Part shown: piece by piece, positions 1 to 8,976 of the stretch
Position numbering within the stretch: the stretch's first letter is position 1
How the letters are laid out: each line of letters opens with the position of its first letter
Position numbers and translations under genes: made by a program
From: Micromonospora sp. NBC_01740
Lineage (GTDB): Bacteria > Actinomycetota > Actinomycetes > Mycobacteriales > Micromonosporaceae
Assembly (NCBI RefSeq): GCF_035920365.1
Contig: NZ_CP109150.1
Span: 6,696,001-6,760,000, forward strand
DNA: 64,000 nt
Direction of reading: 5' to 3'
The notes under the pieces: model-generated
Database searches by the model: none
Seen by the model: only the letters and a program-made list of their open reading frames with translations
What the model was told of the DNA's origin: nothing

Positions 1-2417
1 CGGCGCTGCCGGTTGTCGCTGACCAGGTCGGGCAGGTAGCGGCGGCGGCCCAGGATGGTGGAGGTGTAACCGTCGTGCCGGGCGCGGGCGACGACCTCCT
101 GGAGGTAGTCGCGCACGCCCCCGAAACCGGCGAAGTAGTTCTCCATCAGCCCGCGCGCCTCCTCGGCGGTGATCCCGAGCTGCTGGGAGAGGCCGAACGC
201 GCTCAGCCCGTACGCCAGGCCGTAGTTCATTGCCTTGATCTTGCGCCGCTGGTCGGCGGTGACCTCGCCGACCGGCACCTCGAAGACCGACGAGGCGGTG
301 GCGGCGTGGAAGTCGGCACCGGAGTTGAACGCCTCGATGAGCGCGTCGTCCGACGACAGGTGCGCCATGATCCGCATCTCGATCTGGCTGTAGTCGGCGG
401 TGAGCAGGCAGTCGTAGCCCTCCCCCACCACGAAGGCGCGCCGGATGCGGCGGCCCTCCTCGGTGCGGATCGGGATGTTCTGCAGGTTGGGCTCGGTCGA
501 GGAGAGCCGCCCCGTGGCCGCCACCGTCTGGTTGAACGTGGTGTGGATGCGGCCGTCGTCGGAGACCGACTTGAGCAGCCCGTCGACGGTCGTCTTGAGC
601 TTCGCCACGTCCCGGTGGCGCAGCAGGTGGGCCAGCACCGGGTGCGGGTTCTGCGCGTGCAGCCACTGGAGGGCGTCGGCGTCGGTGGTGTAGCCGGTCT
701 TGATCTTCTTGGTCTTGGGCAGGCCCAGCTCGCCGAAGAGGATCTCCTGCAACTGCTTCGGCGAGCCGAGGTTGAACTCCCGGCCGACCGACTCGTAGGC
801 CCCCTGGGCGGCGGCCTTCACCTCGGCGGCGAAGTGCGCCTCCAACTCGGAGAGATAGTGCGTGTCGGCGGCGATGCCGGTGCGTTCCATGTCGGCGAGC
901 ACCCGCATCAGCGGCAGCTCCACCCCGGCCATCAGCCGCGCCGACTGCTCGCCGTCGCGGGACAGCTCGGCGTCGATCGCGTCGGCCAGGTCGAGGGTGG
1001 CGCGGGCCTGGAGCATGAGGTTCTGCTCCGCCTCGCCGTCGTTGCCGAGCCCCTCCAGGGTGAGCTGGCCGGTCTCCGGGGCGTCGACCCGCAGCTCGCG
1101 GTGCAGGTAGCGCAGGGCCAGGTCGGTCAGGTCGTAGGAGCGCTGGTCGGGGCGGGCCAGGTAGGCCGCGATCTGGGTGTCGCGGAGGATGCCCTCCAGG
1201 TGCCAGCCGTGCGCGGCGAACGCCAGCACCGCCGGCTTGCTGTCGTGCAGCACCTTGGGCCGCCCGGCGTCGGCCAGCCAGGCCGCCAGGGCCGCCTCGT
1301 CGGTCGGCTCCAGGGTGGCGGGATCGCACCAGGCCGCCGCACCGCCGGCGGTGGCCAGCGCCAGCCCGGTCACCGAGGCGGTGTGCCGACGGTTGGGACC
1401 CGTGTCGAGCTTCGCCGCCACGCCCACCGGGGTGTCGGCCGGCGCGTGCGTCTCCAGCCACCCGGCGAGCGCCCCGGGCTCGGTGAGCACCTCGCCGGTC
1501 AGGTCGAACCCGGACTCGGCCTCCGGCTCCACCGCCTCCAGGTACTGGTAGAGCCGGTCGCGCAGGATGCGGAACTCGAGGGTGTCGAAGACCTGGTGGA
1601 CGGCCTCGCGGTCCCACCCCTCCCACCGCGCGTCCTCGGGGCGCAGCGGCAGTTCCAGGTCGGAGACGAGACAGTTGATCTCGTAGTTGCGGATCACGTC
1701 GGCGAGCCGCTCGCGCAGGCTGTCGCCGGCCTTTCCCTTGATCTCGTCGGCCCGCGCGACGACCCCGTCGACCCCGCCGTACGTGTTGATCCACTTCGCG
1801 GCGGTCTTCGGCCCGACCCCGGGCACGCCGGGCAGGTTGTCGCTGGTCTCGCCGACCAGGGCGGCCAGGTCGCGGTAGCGCTCCGGGGGGACGCCGTACT
1901 TCGCCTCGATCGCCGCCGGGTCCATCCGGGCCAGGTCCGAGACGCCCTTGCGCGGGTAGAGCACCGTGATCTGGTCGCCGACGAGCTGGAACGCGTCCCG
2001 GTCGCCGCTGCTGATCAGGACCGACATGCCCTGGTCGCGGGCCTGGCAGGCGAGGGTGGCGATGATGTCGTCGGCCTCGAAGCCCTCCTTCTCCACCACC
2101 GGGATGCGCAGCGCCGCGAGGACCTCCTTGACCAGGCTCACCTGGCCCTTGAAGTCGGTCGGGGTCTCGCTGCGGCCGGCCTTGTACTCCGCGTACTTCT
2201 CGGTGCGGAAAGAGCGGCGGGAGACGTCGAAGGCGACCACGATGTGCGTCGGCTGCTCGTCGCGCAGCACGTTGATCAGCATGGACGTGAAGCCGTAGAC
2301 CGCGTTGGTCGGCTGCCCCGTCGTGGTGGAGAAGTTCTCCACCGGCAGGGCGAAGAACGCCCGGTATGCCATGGAATGTCCGTCGACGAGAAGCAGGCGC
2401 GGCGTCGTAGCTGTCAC
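1..2417 (-). CDS. polA: DNA polymerase I (partial, 3' end beyond window)
   Basis: Family A polymerase for DNA repair and Okazaki-fragment maturation. About 805 residues are present; the C-terminus lies off the left edge. The N-terminus reads TATTPRLLLVDGHSMAYRAF, the start of the 5'-3' exonuclease domain (about residues 1-300). Polymerase motif A (DYSQIEMR, about residue 672) and the motif B helix (RRKIKAMNYGLAYG, about residue 725) are intact. In the 3'-5' exonuclease region the first acidic motif, DxE in E. coli, reads LDTGPN (about residue 336), so proofreading is probably lost, as in mycobacterial PolA. The start is GTG at 2417; no longer start fits. Confidence 0.96.
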   Translation of the reverse strand, partial: MTATTPRLLLVDGHSMAYRAFFALPVENFSTTTGQPTNAVYGFTSMLINVLRDEQPTHIVVAFDVSRRSFRTEKYAEYKAGRSETPTDFKGQVSLVKEVLAALRIPVVEKEGFEADDIIATLACQARDQGMSVLISSGDRDAFQLVGDQITVLYPRKGVSDLARMDPAAIEAKYGVPPERYRDLAALVGETSDNLPGVPGVGPKTAAKWINTYGGVDGVVARADEIKGKAGDSLRERLADVIRNYEINCLVSDLELPLRPEDARWEGWDREAVHQVFDTLEFRILRDRLYQYLEAVEPEAESGFDLTGEVLTEPGALAGWLETHAPADTPVGVAAKLDTGPNRRHTASVTGLALATAGGAAAWCDPATLEPTDEAALAAWLADAGRPKVLHDSKPAVLAFAAHGWHLEGILRDTQIAAYLARPDQRSYDLTDLALRYLHRELRVDAPETGQLTLEGLGNDGEAEQNLMLQARATLDLADAIDAELSRDGEQSARLMAGVELPLMRVLADMERTGIAADTHYLSELEAHFAAEVKAAAQGAYESVGREFNLGSPKQLQEILFGELGLPKTKKIKTGYTTDADALQWLHAQNPHPVLAHLLRHRDVAKLKTTVDGLLKSVSDDGRIHTTFNQTVAATGRLSSTEPNLQNIPIRTEEGRRIRRAFVVGEGYDCLLTADYSQIEMRIMAHLSSDDALIEAFNSGADFHAATASSVFEVPVGEVTADQRRKIKAMNYGLAYGLSAFGLSQQLGITAEEARGLMENYFAGFGGVRDYLQEVVARARHDGYTSTILGRRRYLPDLVSDNRQR

Positions 2418-2452
2418 GGCAGCGACTCTAGCCGCCCGCCCCGACACTCCGG

Positions 2453-2518
2453 GACACCGGCACGGACGCCGGCGCGGCCCGAGGCGGACACCGGCACGGA
2501 CGCCGGCACGGCCCGGGG
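2453..2518. repeat. 34-bp direct duplication upstream of polA
   Basis: Two near-identical units beginning GACACCGGCACGGACGCCGG start at 2453 and 2487 in the 122-bp gap between glnQ and polA. They fill most of the space where the polA promoter would lie. GC-rich inverted elements (GCCGGC) recur inside each unit. Confidence 0.7.
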
Positions 2519-2539
2519 TGGGCCGCGCCGGCGTACCGC

Positions 2540-3349
2540 TCAGAGCACCTTGGCCAGGAACGCCTTCGTCCGGTCGTGCCGGGGGTTGGCGATCACCTCG
2601 CGGGGCACGCCGGACTCGACCACGACGCCGCCGTCCATGAAGACCAGCGAGTCGCCGACCTCGCGGGCGAAGCCGATCTCGTGGGTCACCACGATCATCG
2701 TCATGCCGTCGCGCGCCAGGTCCTTCATCACGTCGAGCACCTCGCCGACCAGCTCCGGGTCGAGCGCGCTGGTGGGCTCGTCGAAGAGCATCAGCTTCGG
2801 CTGCATCGCCAGCGCCCGGGCGATCGCCACCCGCTGCTGCTGGCCGCCGGAGAGCTGGCTCGGGTAGTTGCCGAGCTTGTCGCCCAGCCCCACCCGCTCC
2901 AGCAGCGCGGCGGCCCGGTCCCGGGCGGTGGCCTTCTTCTCGCGGCCCACCTGCACCGGCGCCTCGGCGACGTTCTCCAGGGCGGTCATGTGCGGGAAGA
3001 GGTTGAACCGCTGGAACACCATGCCGATCGCGCGGCGCTGGGCGGCGACGTCCTTCTCCCGCATCTCGTGCAGCTTGCCGCCGCGCTCGCGGTAGCCGAT
3101 CAGGTCGCCGTCCACCCAGATGCGGCCGGCGTTGATCTTCTCCAGGTGGTTGATGCAGCGCAGGAACGTCGACTTGCCGGAGCCGGAGGGGCCCAGCAGG
3201 CAGCACACCTCGCCGCTGCGGACCTCCAGGTCGATGCCCTTGAGCACCTCGATCGCCCCGAACGACTTGTGCACCTGCTCGGCCCGGACCATCGGCCCGG
3301 ACTCCACCGCCAGTCCGCCGGTCTGCGCCGGCACCGTCAGCTCGGTCAT
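2540..3349 (-). CDS. Glutamate/polar amino-acid ABC transporter ATP-binding protein
   Basis: A 269-residue cytoplasmic ATPase of the GlnQ/GluA family that powers uptake of polar amino acids. It has Walker [10 protein letters not shown], a Q-loop in [13 protein letters not shown], the signature [15 protein letters not shown], Walker [13 protein letters not shown] and an H-loop in VVTHEIGFA. The start is the ATG at 3349, which overlaps the permease stop as ATGA, so the genes are translationally coupled. It is the last gene of the amino-acid transport unit. The substrate (glutamate, glutamine or aspartate) cannot be fixed from sequence. Confidence 0.93.
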   Translation of the reverse strand: MTELTVPAQTGGLAVESGPMVRAEQVHKSFGAIEVLKGIDLEVRSGEVCCLLGPSGSGKSTFLRCINHLEKINAGRIWVDGDLIGYRERGGKLHEMREKDVAAQRRAIGMVFQRFNLFPHMTALENVAEAPVQVGREKKATARDRAAALLERVGLGDKLGNYPSQLSGGQQQRVAIARALAMQPKLMLFDEPTSALDPELVGEVLDVMKDLARDGMTMIVVTHEIGFAREVGDSLVFMDGGVVVESGVPREVIANPRHDRTKAFLAKVL

Positions 3350-4326
3350 GCGCCGTCCGCCTTCCCGGTCGTGCCGCCGCTCTCCGCCGCGATCCCCCGC
3401 AGCTTGGTCTTCGCCCGCGCGCTGCGCCCGACGCCCTTGGAGAAGTGCCGCTCCAGGTAGTACTGCCCGACCAGCAGCACGCTGGTCAGCAGCAGGTACC
3501 AGATGGTCGCCGCCACCAGCATCGGGACGACCTGGTAGGTACGGCTGCTCACGGCCCTGAGCTGGAAGAACAGCTCCATGGAGACCGGCACGAAGGCGAC
3601 CAGCGAGGTGTCCTTGAGCATGGCGATGGTCTCGTTGCCGGTCGGCGGGACGATCACCCGCATGGCCTGCGGCAGCACGATCCGGCGCAGGATCTGCCCC
3701 CGGCGCAGGCCGAGCGCCTGCGCGGCCTCCGTCTGCCCCTCGTCGACCGACTGGATGCCGGCCCGGACGATCTCCGCCATGTAGGCGGCCTCGGAGAGGC
3801 CCAGCGCCAGCATGCCGGCCACGAACCCGGTGAGGATGTCCACCGCCGAGAAGCCGAACAGCCGCGCCTCGAAGTCGTCGACCCCGAACAGGGCGCCGAT
3901 CTGCCGGTCGAAGGGCAGGCCGAACTCGATGCGCGCCCAGAGGATGCCCAGGTTCCCGAAGAGGATCGCCAGCACCAGCCGGGGCACCGCCCGGAAGAAC
4001 CAGGTGTACGCCCACGCGACGCCGCGCAGGATCGGGTTCTCCGACAGCCGCATGATGGCGATGACGACGCCCAGCCCGATGCCGATCAGCATGGCGGTCA
4101 CCAGCAGCGCGAGGCTGCCGCGCACCCCCTCCATGATCGGCGGGCGGAACATCTCGTCGACCATGAACGACCAGTTGAACGCCTTGTTCGTCACCAGCAG
4201 GTGCACGAACATGGCCACCAGCACCCCGATCACGGCGACGGCGACCCACCGCCCGGGATGCCGCACGGGCACGGCGCGGATGGGTTCCGGCCGTGCCCGT
4301 TCGGGTGTGTCAGTCTCGACAGACAT
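3346..4326 (-). CDS. Polar amino-acid ABC transporter permease
   Basis: A 326-residue inner-membrane permease of the HisM/GlnP family. After a hydrophilic N-terminus it has a first hydrophobic segment ([19 protein letters not shown]), a periplasmic loop, then the ABC permease core. The EAA loop reads [20 protein letters not shown], the contact site for the ATPase. It is longer than minimal GlnP proteins because of the extra N-terminal segment and loop. Only one permease is present, so it probably acts as a homodimer. It starts 2 nt after the binding-protein stop and overlaps the ATPase start. Confidence 0.92.
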   Translation of the reverse strand: MSVETDTPERARPEPIRAVPVRHPGRWVAVAVIGVLVAMFVHLLVTNKAFNWSFMVDEMFRPPIMEGVRGSLALLVTAMLIGIGLGVVIAIMRLSENPILRGVAWAYTWFFRAVPRLVLAILFGNLGILWARIEFGLPFDRQIGALFGVDDFEARLFGFSAVDILTGFVAGMLALGLSEAAYMAEIVRAGIQSVDEGQTEAAQALGLRRGQILRRIVLPQAMRVIVPPTGNETIAMLKDTSLVAFVPVSMELFFQLRAVSSRTYQVVPMLVAATIWYLLLTSVLLVGQYYLERHFSKGVGRSARAKTKLRGIAAESGGTTGKADGA

Positions 4327-4328
4327 CG

Positions 4329-5240
4329 TCAGCTGGTCGGGTTCAGCGCCGGGGTCGTGATGGCGCCGCCCTCGACGCCCCACTTCTTCAGCGCGCCCTC
4401 GTACGAGCCGTCGGCGATGACCGCCGCGACGGCCTCCTTCAGCACCTCGGCGAACGCGGCCTGGTCCTTCTTCACCGCGTAGCCGTACGGGGCCGACTCG
4501 TAGATGTCGCCGAGCAGTTCCAGCTGGCCGTTGCTCTGCTTCACCGCGTACGCACCGACCGGGGAGTCGGCCAGCATGGCGTCGTCCTTGCCGCTGACCA
4601 CGGCGGCGGTGGCGTCGCTCTGCGCCTGGTACTGGTCGATGGTGATGGCCGGCTTGCCGGCGTCGGTGCACTTCTTCGACCGGGCGGTGATGTCGTCGAG
4701 CTGCACGGTGCCGACCTGCACGGCGATCTTCTTGCCGCAGGCGTTCTCGGTGTCGACCTTGGCCGGGTTGCCGGCCTTGGTCGCCCACTGGGTGCCGGCC
4801 GAGTAGTAGCTGACCATGTTGACGGTCTTCATCCGGTCGGCGTTGATGGTGAACGAGGAGACGCCGACCTCGTACTTGCCCGAGTCGACGCCCGGCAGGA
4901 TCGCGTCGAACGGCGCCGACTCGTACTCGGCCTTCAGGCCGAGCTTCTGCGCGACCGCGTTGAACAGCTCGATGTCGAAGCCGACGACCGTCTTGCCGTC
5001 GGCGTCGAGGAACTCCGCCGGGGCGTACGTCGAGTCGGTGCCGACCTTGATCACGCCGTCGGCCTTGATGGCGTCGGGCACCTTCGCGGCCAGCGCCGAG
5101 TCGGCGGCGGCGGTGACGCTGGGGCCGGCGCCGGGCTGCTCGGTGCTCTCCTTCTCGCCGCAGCCGGCCAGCGAGAGGGCGAGCAGGGCGGCGCCGGTGA
5201 CGCCGAGGGCGGCCCGGCGGCCACCACTGATGCGGAACAT
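4329..5240 (-). CDS. Amino-acid ABC transporter substrate-binding lipoprotein (SBP family 3)
   Basis: A 303-residue extracellular binding protein for a polar amino acid. The N-terminus has a lipoprotein signal (LLALSLAGCGEKES, lipid-modified Cys near residue 27) followed by a low-complexity linker. Family-3 hallmarks are KVGTDSTYAPAEFLDADGKT and VGFDIELFNAVAQKLGLKAE near the ligand cleft. A good ribosome site (AAGGAG) lies before the ATG at 5240. The gene begins only 33 nt after the livF stop on the same strand, so the two transport systems may share transcripts. Confidence 0.92.
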   Translation of the reverse strand: MFRISGGRRAALGVTGAALLALSLAGCGEKESTEQPGAGPSVTAAADSALAAKVPDAIKADGVIKVGTDSTYAPAEFLDADGKTVVGFDIELFNAVAQKLGLKAEYESAPFDAILPGVDSGKYEVGVSSFTINADRMKTVNMVSYYSAGTQWATKAGNPAKVDTENACGKKIAVQVGTVQLDDITARSKKCTDAGKPAITIDQYQAQSDATAAVVSGKDDAMLADSPVGAYAVKQSNGQLELLGDIYESAPYGYAVKKDQAAFAEVLKEAVAAVIADGSYEGALKKWGVEGGAITTPALNPTS

Positions 5241-5273
5241 GGGGTACTCCTTGCGATGAGGGGTGACGGCCGG

Positions 5274-5984
5274 TCAGGCCACGCCGAGGTAGGCCTCTTT
5301 GACCGCCGGGTCGTGCAGCAGCTCGGCGCCGGTGCCGCTCTTGACGATCCGGCCGGTCTCCAGCACGTACGCCCGGTGGGCCCGGGCCAGCGCCTGCTGG
5401 GCGTTCTGCTCGACCAGCAGGACGGTGGTGCCCTGTTGGTTGATCTCGACGATGATGTCGAAGATCTGCTGGATCAGCATCGGTGCCAGACCCATCGAGG
5501 GCTCGTCGAGCAGCAGCAGCTTCGGCCGGCTCATCAGCGCCCGCCCGACGGCCAGCATCTGCTGCTCGCCGCCGGAGAGGGTGCCGCCCTGCTGCCTGCG
5601 CCGCTCGGCCAGGCGCGGGAAGAGCCCCAGCACCCGGTCGAGGTCCTGGGCGATGCCGGCCCGGTCGCGCCGGGTGTACGCGCCCATGTCGAGGTTCTCC
5701 AGCACCGTCATGCCTGGGAAGATCCCGCGGCCCTCGGGCGCCTGGCACAGCCCCCGCCGGACCCGCAGGTCCGCCCGGAGCTTGGTGATGTCCTCACCGT
5801 CGAACCGGATGCTGCCGCTGGCGACCGGCCGGATCCCGGAGATCGCCCGCATCGTGGTCGACTTGCCGGCGCCGTTGGCGCCGATCAGGGCGACGATCTC
5901 GCCCTCGTCCACCGTCAGGCTGATGCCGTGCAGCGCCTGGATCCGCCCGTAGAGCAGGCTCACATCGTCGATCTCAAGCAGCAT
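5274..5984 (-). CDS. livF: Branched-chain amino-acid ABC transporter ATPase LivF
   Basis: A 236-residue ATP-binding subunit of the hydrophobic amino-acid uptake (HAAT) family. It shows Walker A GANGAGKST, the LivF-typical signature GGTLSGGEQQMLAVGRALM, Walker B LLLLDEPSMGLAP and the H-loop-region motif VLLVEQNAQQAL. The N-terminus MLLEIDDVSLLYGRIQALHG is typical. The start overlaps the 3' end of livG by 11 nt, which supports coupled translation. It pairs with LivG on the LivHM channel. Confidence 0.95.
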   Translation of the reverse strand: MLLEIDDVSLLYGRIQALHGISLTVDEGEIVALIGANGAGKSTTMRAISGIRPVASGSIRFDGEDITKLRADLRVRRGLCQAPEGRGIFPGMTVLENLDMGAYTRRDRAGIAQDLDRVLGLFPRLAERRRQQGGTLSGGEQQMLAVGRALMSRPKLLLLDEPSMGLAPMLIQQIFDIIVEINQQGTTVLLVEQNAQQALARAHRAYVLETGRIVKSGTGAELLHDPAVKEAYLGVA

Positions 5985-6819
5985 CGTCCGGCACCCCCAG
6001 GTACGCCGCGATCACCTTCGGGTTCTCCCGCACCTCGGCGGGCAGCCCCTCGGCGATCTTCTTTCCGAACTCCAGCACCACGATCCGGTCGGTGACCCCC
6101 ATGACCAGGCGCATGTCGTGCTCGATGAGCAGCACGGTCACGCCGGTGTCCCGGATCTGCCGGATGAGCTGGAGCAGTTCCTCCTTCTCCGCCGGGTTGA
6201 AGCCGGCGGCCGGCTCGTCCAGGCAGAGCAGCACCGGGTCGGTGGCCAGCGCGCGGGCGATCTCCAGCCGCCGCTGCTCGCCGTAGGAGAGGTTGCGGGC
6301 GAACTCGTGCATCCGCTTGCGGATGCCGACGAACTCCAGCAGGCGCTCGGCCTTCTCCCGGCTCGCGCGCTCCTCCTTCCAGTACCGCGGCAGGCGGAAC
6401 AGCGCGGAGATGACGCTCGTCTTGTTGTGCGCGTCCGCGCCCACCAGGACGTTCTCCAGCGCCGTCATCTCCGGGAAGAGGCGGATGTTCTGGAACGTCC
6501 GCGCCATGCCCATCTTGGTGATCTGGTGCCGCTTCTTGCCGCTGACCTTCTGGCCGCGGAACCGGATCTGCCCCTCGGTGGGCTGGTAGATGCCGGTCAT
6601 GGCGTTGAAGCAGGTGGTCTTGCCGGCGCCGTTCGGGCCGATCAGACCGAGGATCTCGCCCTTGTAGAGGGTGAAGTCCACCTCGTTCAGGGCGACCACG
6701 CCGCCGAAGCGCAGCGTGACCTTGTCGACCTCCAGCAGCGGCTCCCGGGTGGGCACCGCCTCCACGGCCGGCGCGCCGGCCTGCGCCGGAACGACCGGCG
6801 TCTGCTCGGTGTCACTCAC
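5974..6819 (-). CDS. livG: Branched-chain amino-acid ABC transporter ATPase LivG
   Basis: A 281-residue ATP-binding subunit. It has an extra Pro/Ala-rich N-terminus of about 25 residues, then Walker A GPNGAGKTT, a Q-loop in ARTFQNIRLFPEMT, the signature LSYGEQRRLEIARAL, Walker B LLCLDEPAAGFNP, and the LivG-type ending LIEHDMRLVMGVTDRIVVLE. The start is GTG at 6819, overlapping the end of livM by 8 nt. It forms the ATPase pair with LivF. Confidence 0.95.
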   Translation of the reverse strand: MSDTEQTPVVPAQAGAPAVEAVPTREPLLEVDKVTLRFGGVVALNEVDFTLYKGEILGLIGPNGAGKTTCFNAMTGIYQPTEGQIRFRGQKVSGKKRHQITKMGMARTFQNIRLFPEMTALENVLVGADAHNKTSVISALFRLPRYWKEERASREKAERLLEFVGIRKRMHEFARNLSYGEQRRLEIARALATDPVLLCLDEPAAGFNPAEKEELLQLIRQIRDTGVTVLLIEHDMRLVMGVTDRIVVLEFGKKIAEGLPAEVRENPKVIAAYLGVPDDAA

Positions 6820-7921
6820 CGACGGTCACCTCCTTGCGACGATCCTTGAACTCCGCCGCACGTCGTCGGTTGGGGATCAGACCCTCCGGCCGGAAGATCA
6901 TCATGACCACCAGCACCAGGCCGAAGAACAGGAACCGGTACTCGTACAGCTCGACGCCCAGCAGCTCGATGCCACGGAACCGCTCGATCATGTACGCCAC
7001 CAGGCCACCGCCGACGATCGCGCCGACGATGTTGCCCGAGCCGCCGAAGATGACCGCGGCCAGGATGATGATCGAGTTCAGCAGCTCGAAGTTCTGCGAG
7101 TTGACGAAGTTCTGCTTGCCCGCGAAGAGCGCGCCGGCGAGGCCCGCGATCGCGGCGCCCGCGGCGAACGCCCACAGCTTGAACTTGAACGTCGGCACGC
7201 CCATGAGCTGCGCCGCGTCCTCGTCCTCCCGGATGGAGATCCAGGCGCGCCCGACCCGGCTGTGGGTCAGGTTCCGCACCCCGATGACCACCAGGATGAT
7301 CAGCGTGAGCACCAGCCAGTAGTACGGCCGTGCGTCGAGCACGCCGAAGACCGGCTTGCCGTCGGCGAACTCGCCCGGCGGGTGCGGGATCTGGTTGAAG
7401 CCCCGCTGCCCCCGGAGGAACTCCGAGCTGACCGCGCCGATGCGGATCATCTCGGCGAAGCCGAGCGTCACCAGCGCCAGGTAGTCGCCGCGCAGCCGCA
7501 GGGTCGGCGTACCGAGCATCACGCCGGAGACCATCGTCAGGGCGATCGCCACCGGCACCGCCAGCAGCCACGGCCAGAGCGTCTTGAGGTTGCTGCTCGG
7601 CGAGGTCAGCACCGCCACGGTGTACGCGCCCACGGCGAAGAAGCCGAAGTAGCCGAGGTCGAGCAGGCCGGCGAAGCCGACCACGATGTTCAGACCGACG
7701 GCCAGCAGCACGTAGATCGAGACGGTGAACATCACCTGGGTGAAGTTCGCACCGGGGGTCGGGATCGGCCCGAGGTACTGGTAGAACTCCTTGTTCGGCA
7801 GCGCGTAGAAGAACACGATCACCGCGGCCAGCAGCGCCCAGCGCACCCAGCGCGGCGCCCCGCGCCACCGTTCCCCGGCCGCCTCGCGGCCGGAGCGCAC
7901 CTTCTCCAGAACGGTCGTCAT
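6812..7921 (-). CDS. livM: Branched-chain amino-acid ABC transporter permease LivM
   Basis: A 369-residue inner-membrane permease with about ten hydrophobic segments. It contains LivM family blocks such as GFAGLLDLGYFGFFAVGAYT and GRAWISIREDEDAAQLMG, the latter the coupling loop that contacts the ATPases. The C-terminus (RPEGLIPNRRRAAEFKDRRK) is charged and cytoplasmic. The ATG at 7921 overlaps the livH stop as ATGA. It forms the channel with LivH. Confidence 0.95.
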   Translation of the reverse strand: MTTVLEKVRSGREAAGERWRGAPRWVRWALLAAVIVFFYALPNKEFYQYLGPIPTPGANFTQVMFTVSIYVLLAVGLNIVVGFAGLLDLGYFGFFAVGAYTVAVLTSPSSNLKTLWPWLLAVPVAIALTMVSGVMLGTPTLRLRGDYLALVTLGFAEMIRIGAVSSEFLRGQRGFNQIPHPPGEFADGKPVFGVLDARPYYWLVLTLIILVVIGVRNLTHSRVGRAWISIREDEDAAQLMGVPTFKFKLWAFAAGAAIAGLAGALFAGKQNFVNSQNFELLNSIIILAAVIFGGSGNIVGAIVGGGLVAYMIERFRGIELLGVELYEYRFLFFGLVLVVMMIFRPEGLIPNRRRAAEFKDRRKEVTVGE

Positions 7922-8868
7922 GCCCGTGCCCTCCCCAGCGACTCACCCAGCAGACCGGTCGGCCGGAACATCAGCAGCACCACCAGCAGCGCGAACGCGG
8001 CGAAGTCCTTCCACTCGCTGCCGAACAGACCGGAGGCGTAGTTCTCGATCAAGCCCAACAGCAGGCCGCCGAGCAGCGCGCCGCGCAGGTTGCCGATGCC
8101 GCCGAGCACCGCGGCGGTGAATGCCTTCAGGCCGAGCAGGAAGCCGACGCTGTAGGTGAGGGTCTGGATCCGTACGTCGTAGAGCAGACCGGCGACGCCG
8201 GCCATGCTGCCGCCGGCGATGAAGACGATCAGGATGATCCGGTCCTTGTTCACGCCCATCAGCGCGGCGGTGTTGGCGTCCTGGGCGACCGCCCGGATGC
8301 CGCGACCGACCCGGCTGCGGTTGATGAACAGGTCCAGCCCGATCATCATCACCAGCGCGGCGCCGAGGGTGAGCAGCTGCACCCCATCGATCGGCACGCC
8401 GAAGATGTGGAAGAGCGGATCCTGGCTGACCAGGATCGGGGCGCCCTCCGGGCGACGGCGGGTCCAGATGCCGAACGCCTCGGAGATGGCGATCGAGGCG
8501 CCGATCGCGGTGATCAGGAAGGCCAGCGGCGGCGCGTTGCGCTTACGCAGCGGCCGGTACGCCACCCGCTCGATCACGGTGGCCGTGCCGGCGGAGGCGA
8601 TCGCCGCGACGATCATCGCCACCAGCAGGTAGAACATGATCGACCCGATGCCGCTGACCTGCGAGTTCTGGTCGAGCCCGAAGCCGTTCCAGGTCCAGAT
8701 CGCCGCGAACGCGCCGGCGATGAAGACCTCGGAGTGGGCGAAGTTGATGAGTCTCAACACGCCGTAGACCAGCGTGTAGCCGAGTGCGACCAGGGCGTAG
8801 ATCGCACCCTGCGTCAGGCCGGTCGTCGTGTATGTCCCGAAGTTGGAGAACAGGTCGTCGAAGTTCAA
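7918..8868 (-). CDS. livH: Branched-chain amino-acid ABC transporter permease LivH
   Basis: A 316-residue inner-membrane permease. It carries the LivH blocks QGAIYALVALGYTLVYGVLR, LINFAHSEVFIAGAF and GRGIRAVAQDANTAALMGVN (coupling loop), and it ends with FRPTGLLGE. The only usable start is TTG at 8868, with a GGAG ribosome site somewhat far upstream (about 13 nt). A strong hairpin lies between it and the binding-protein gene, so it is probably expressed less than that gene. Confidence 0.93.
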   Translation of the reverse strand: MNFDDLFSNFGTYTTTGLTQGAIYALVALGYTLVYGVLRLINFAHSEVFIAGAFAAIWTWNGFGLDQNSQVSGIGSIMFYLLVAMIVAAIASAGTATVIERVAYRPLRKRNAPPLAFLITAIGASIAISEAFGIWTRRRPEGAPILVSQDPLFHIFGVPIDGVQLLTLGAALVMMIGLDLFINRSRVGRGIRAVAQDANTAALMGVNKDRIILIVFIAGGSMAGVAGLLYDVRIQTLTYSVGFLLGLKAFTAAVLGGIGNLRGALLGGLLLGLIENYASGLFGSEWKDFAAFALLVVLLMFRPTGLLGESLGRARA

Positions 8869-8892
8869 TGAAGGGACGCTCCATCAGGGTCT

Positions 8893-8940
8893 GGAGAGAA
8901 AAGTGGGGCGCGGCCGGGAGCACAGCTCCCGGCCGCGCCC
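8893..8940 (-). terminator. Intercistronic terminator/attenuator hairpin between livK and livH
   Basis: A perfect 15-bp inverted repeat (8906-8920 and 8926-8940) encloses the 5-nt loop CACAG. Reading on the minus strand it is followed by CACTTTTCTCTCC, a short T-rich tract. It lies 36 nt after the livK stop and 37 nt before livH. This is the expected position for partial termination, which gives more binding protein than membrane components. Confidence 0.8.
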
Positions 8941-8976
8941 GCGATCACCACTCAATCGCCGTTGCAGCGACCGACG

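Noticed and set aside
75..2867. Long plus-strand open frame opposite polA
   Set aside because: Antisense to a clearly recognised gene; no family motifs, biased composition (Gly/Arg/Val/His), typical of GC-rich shadow frames.
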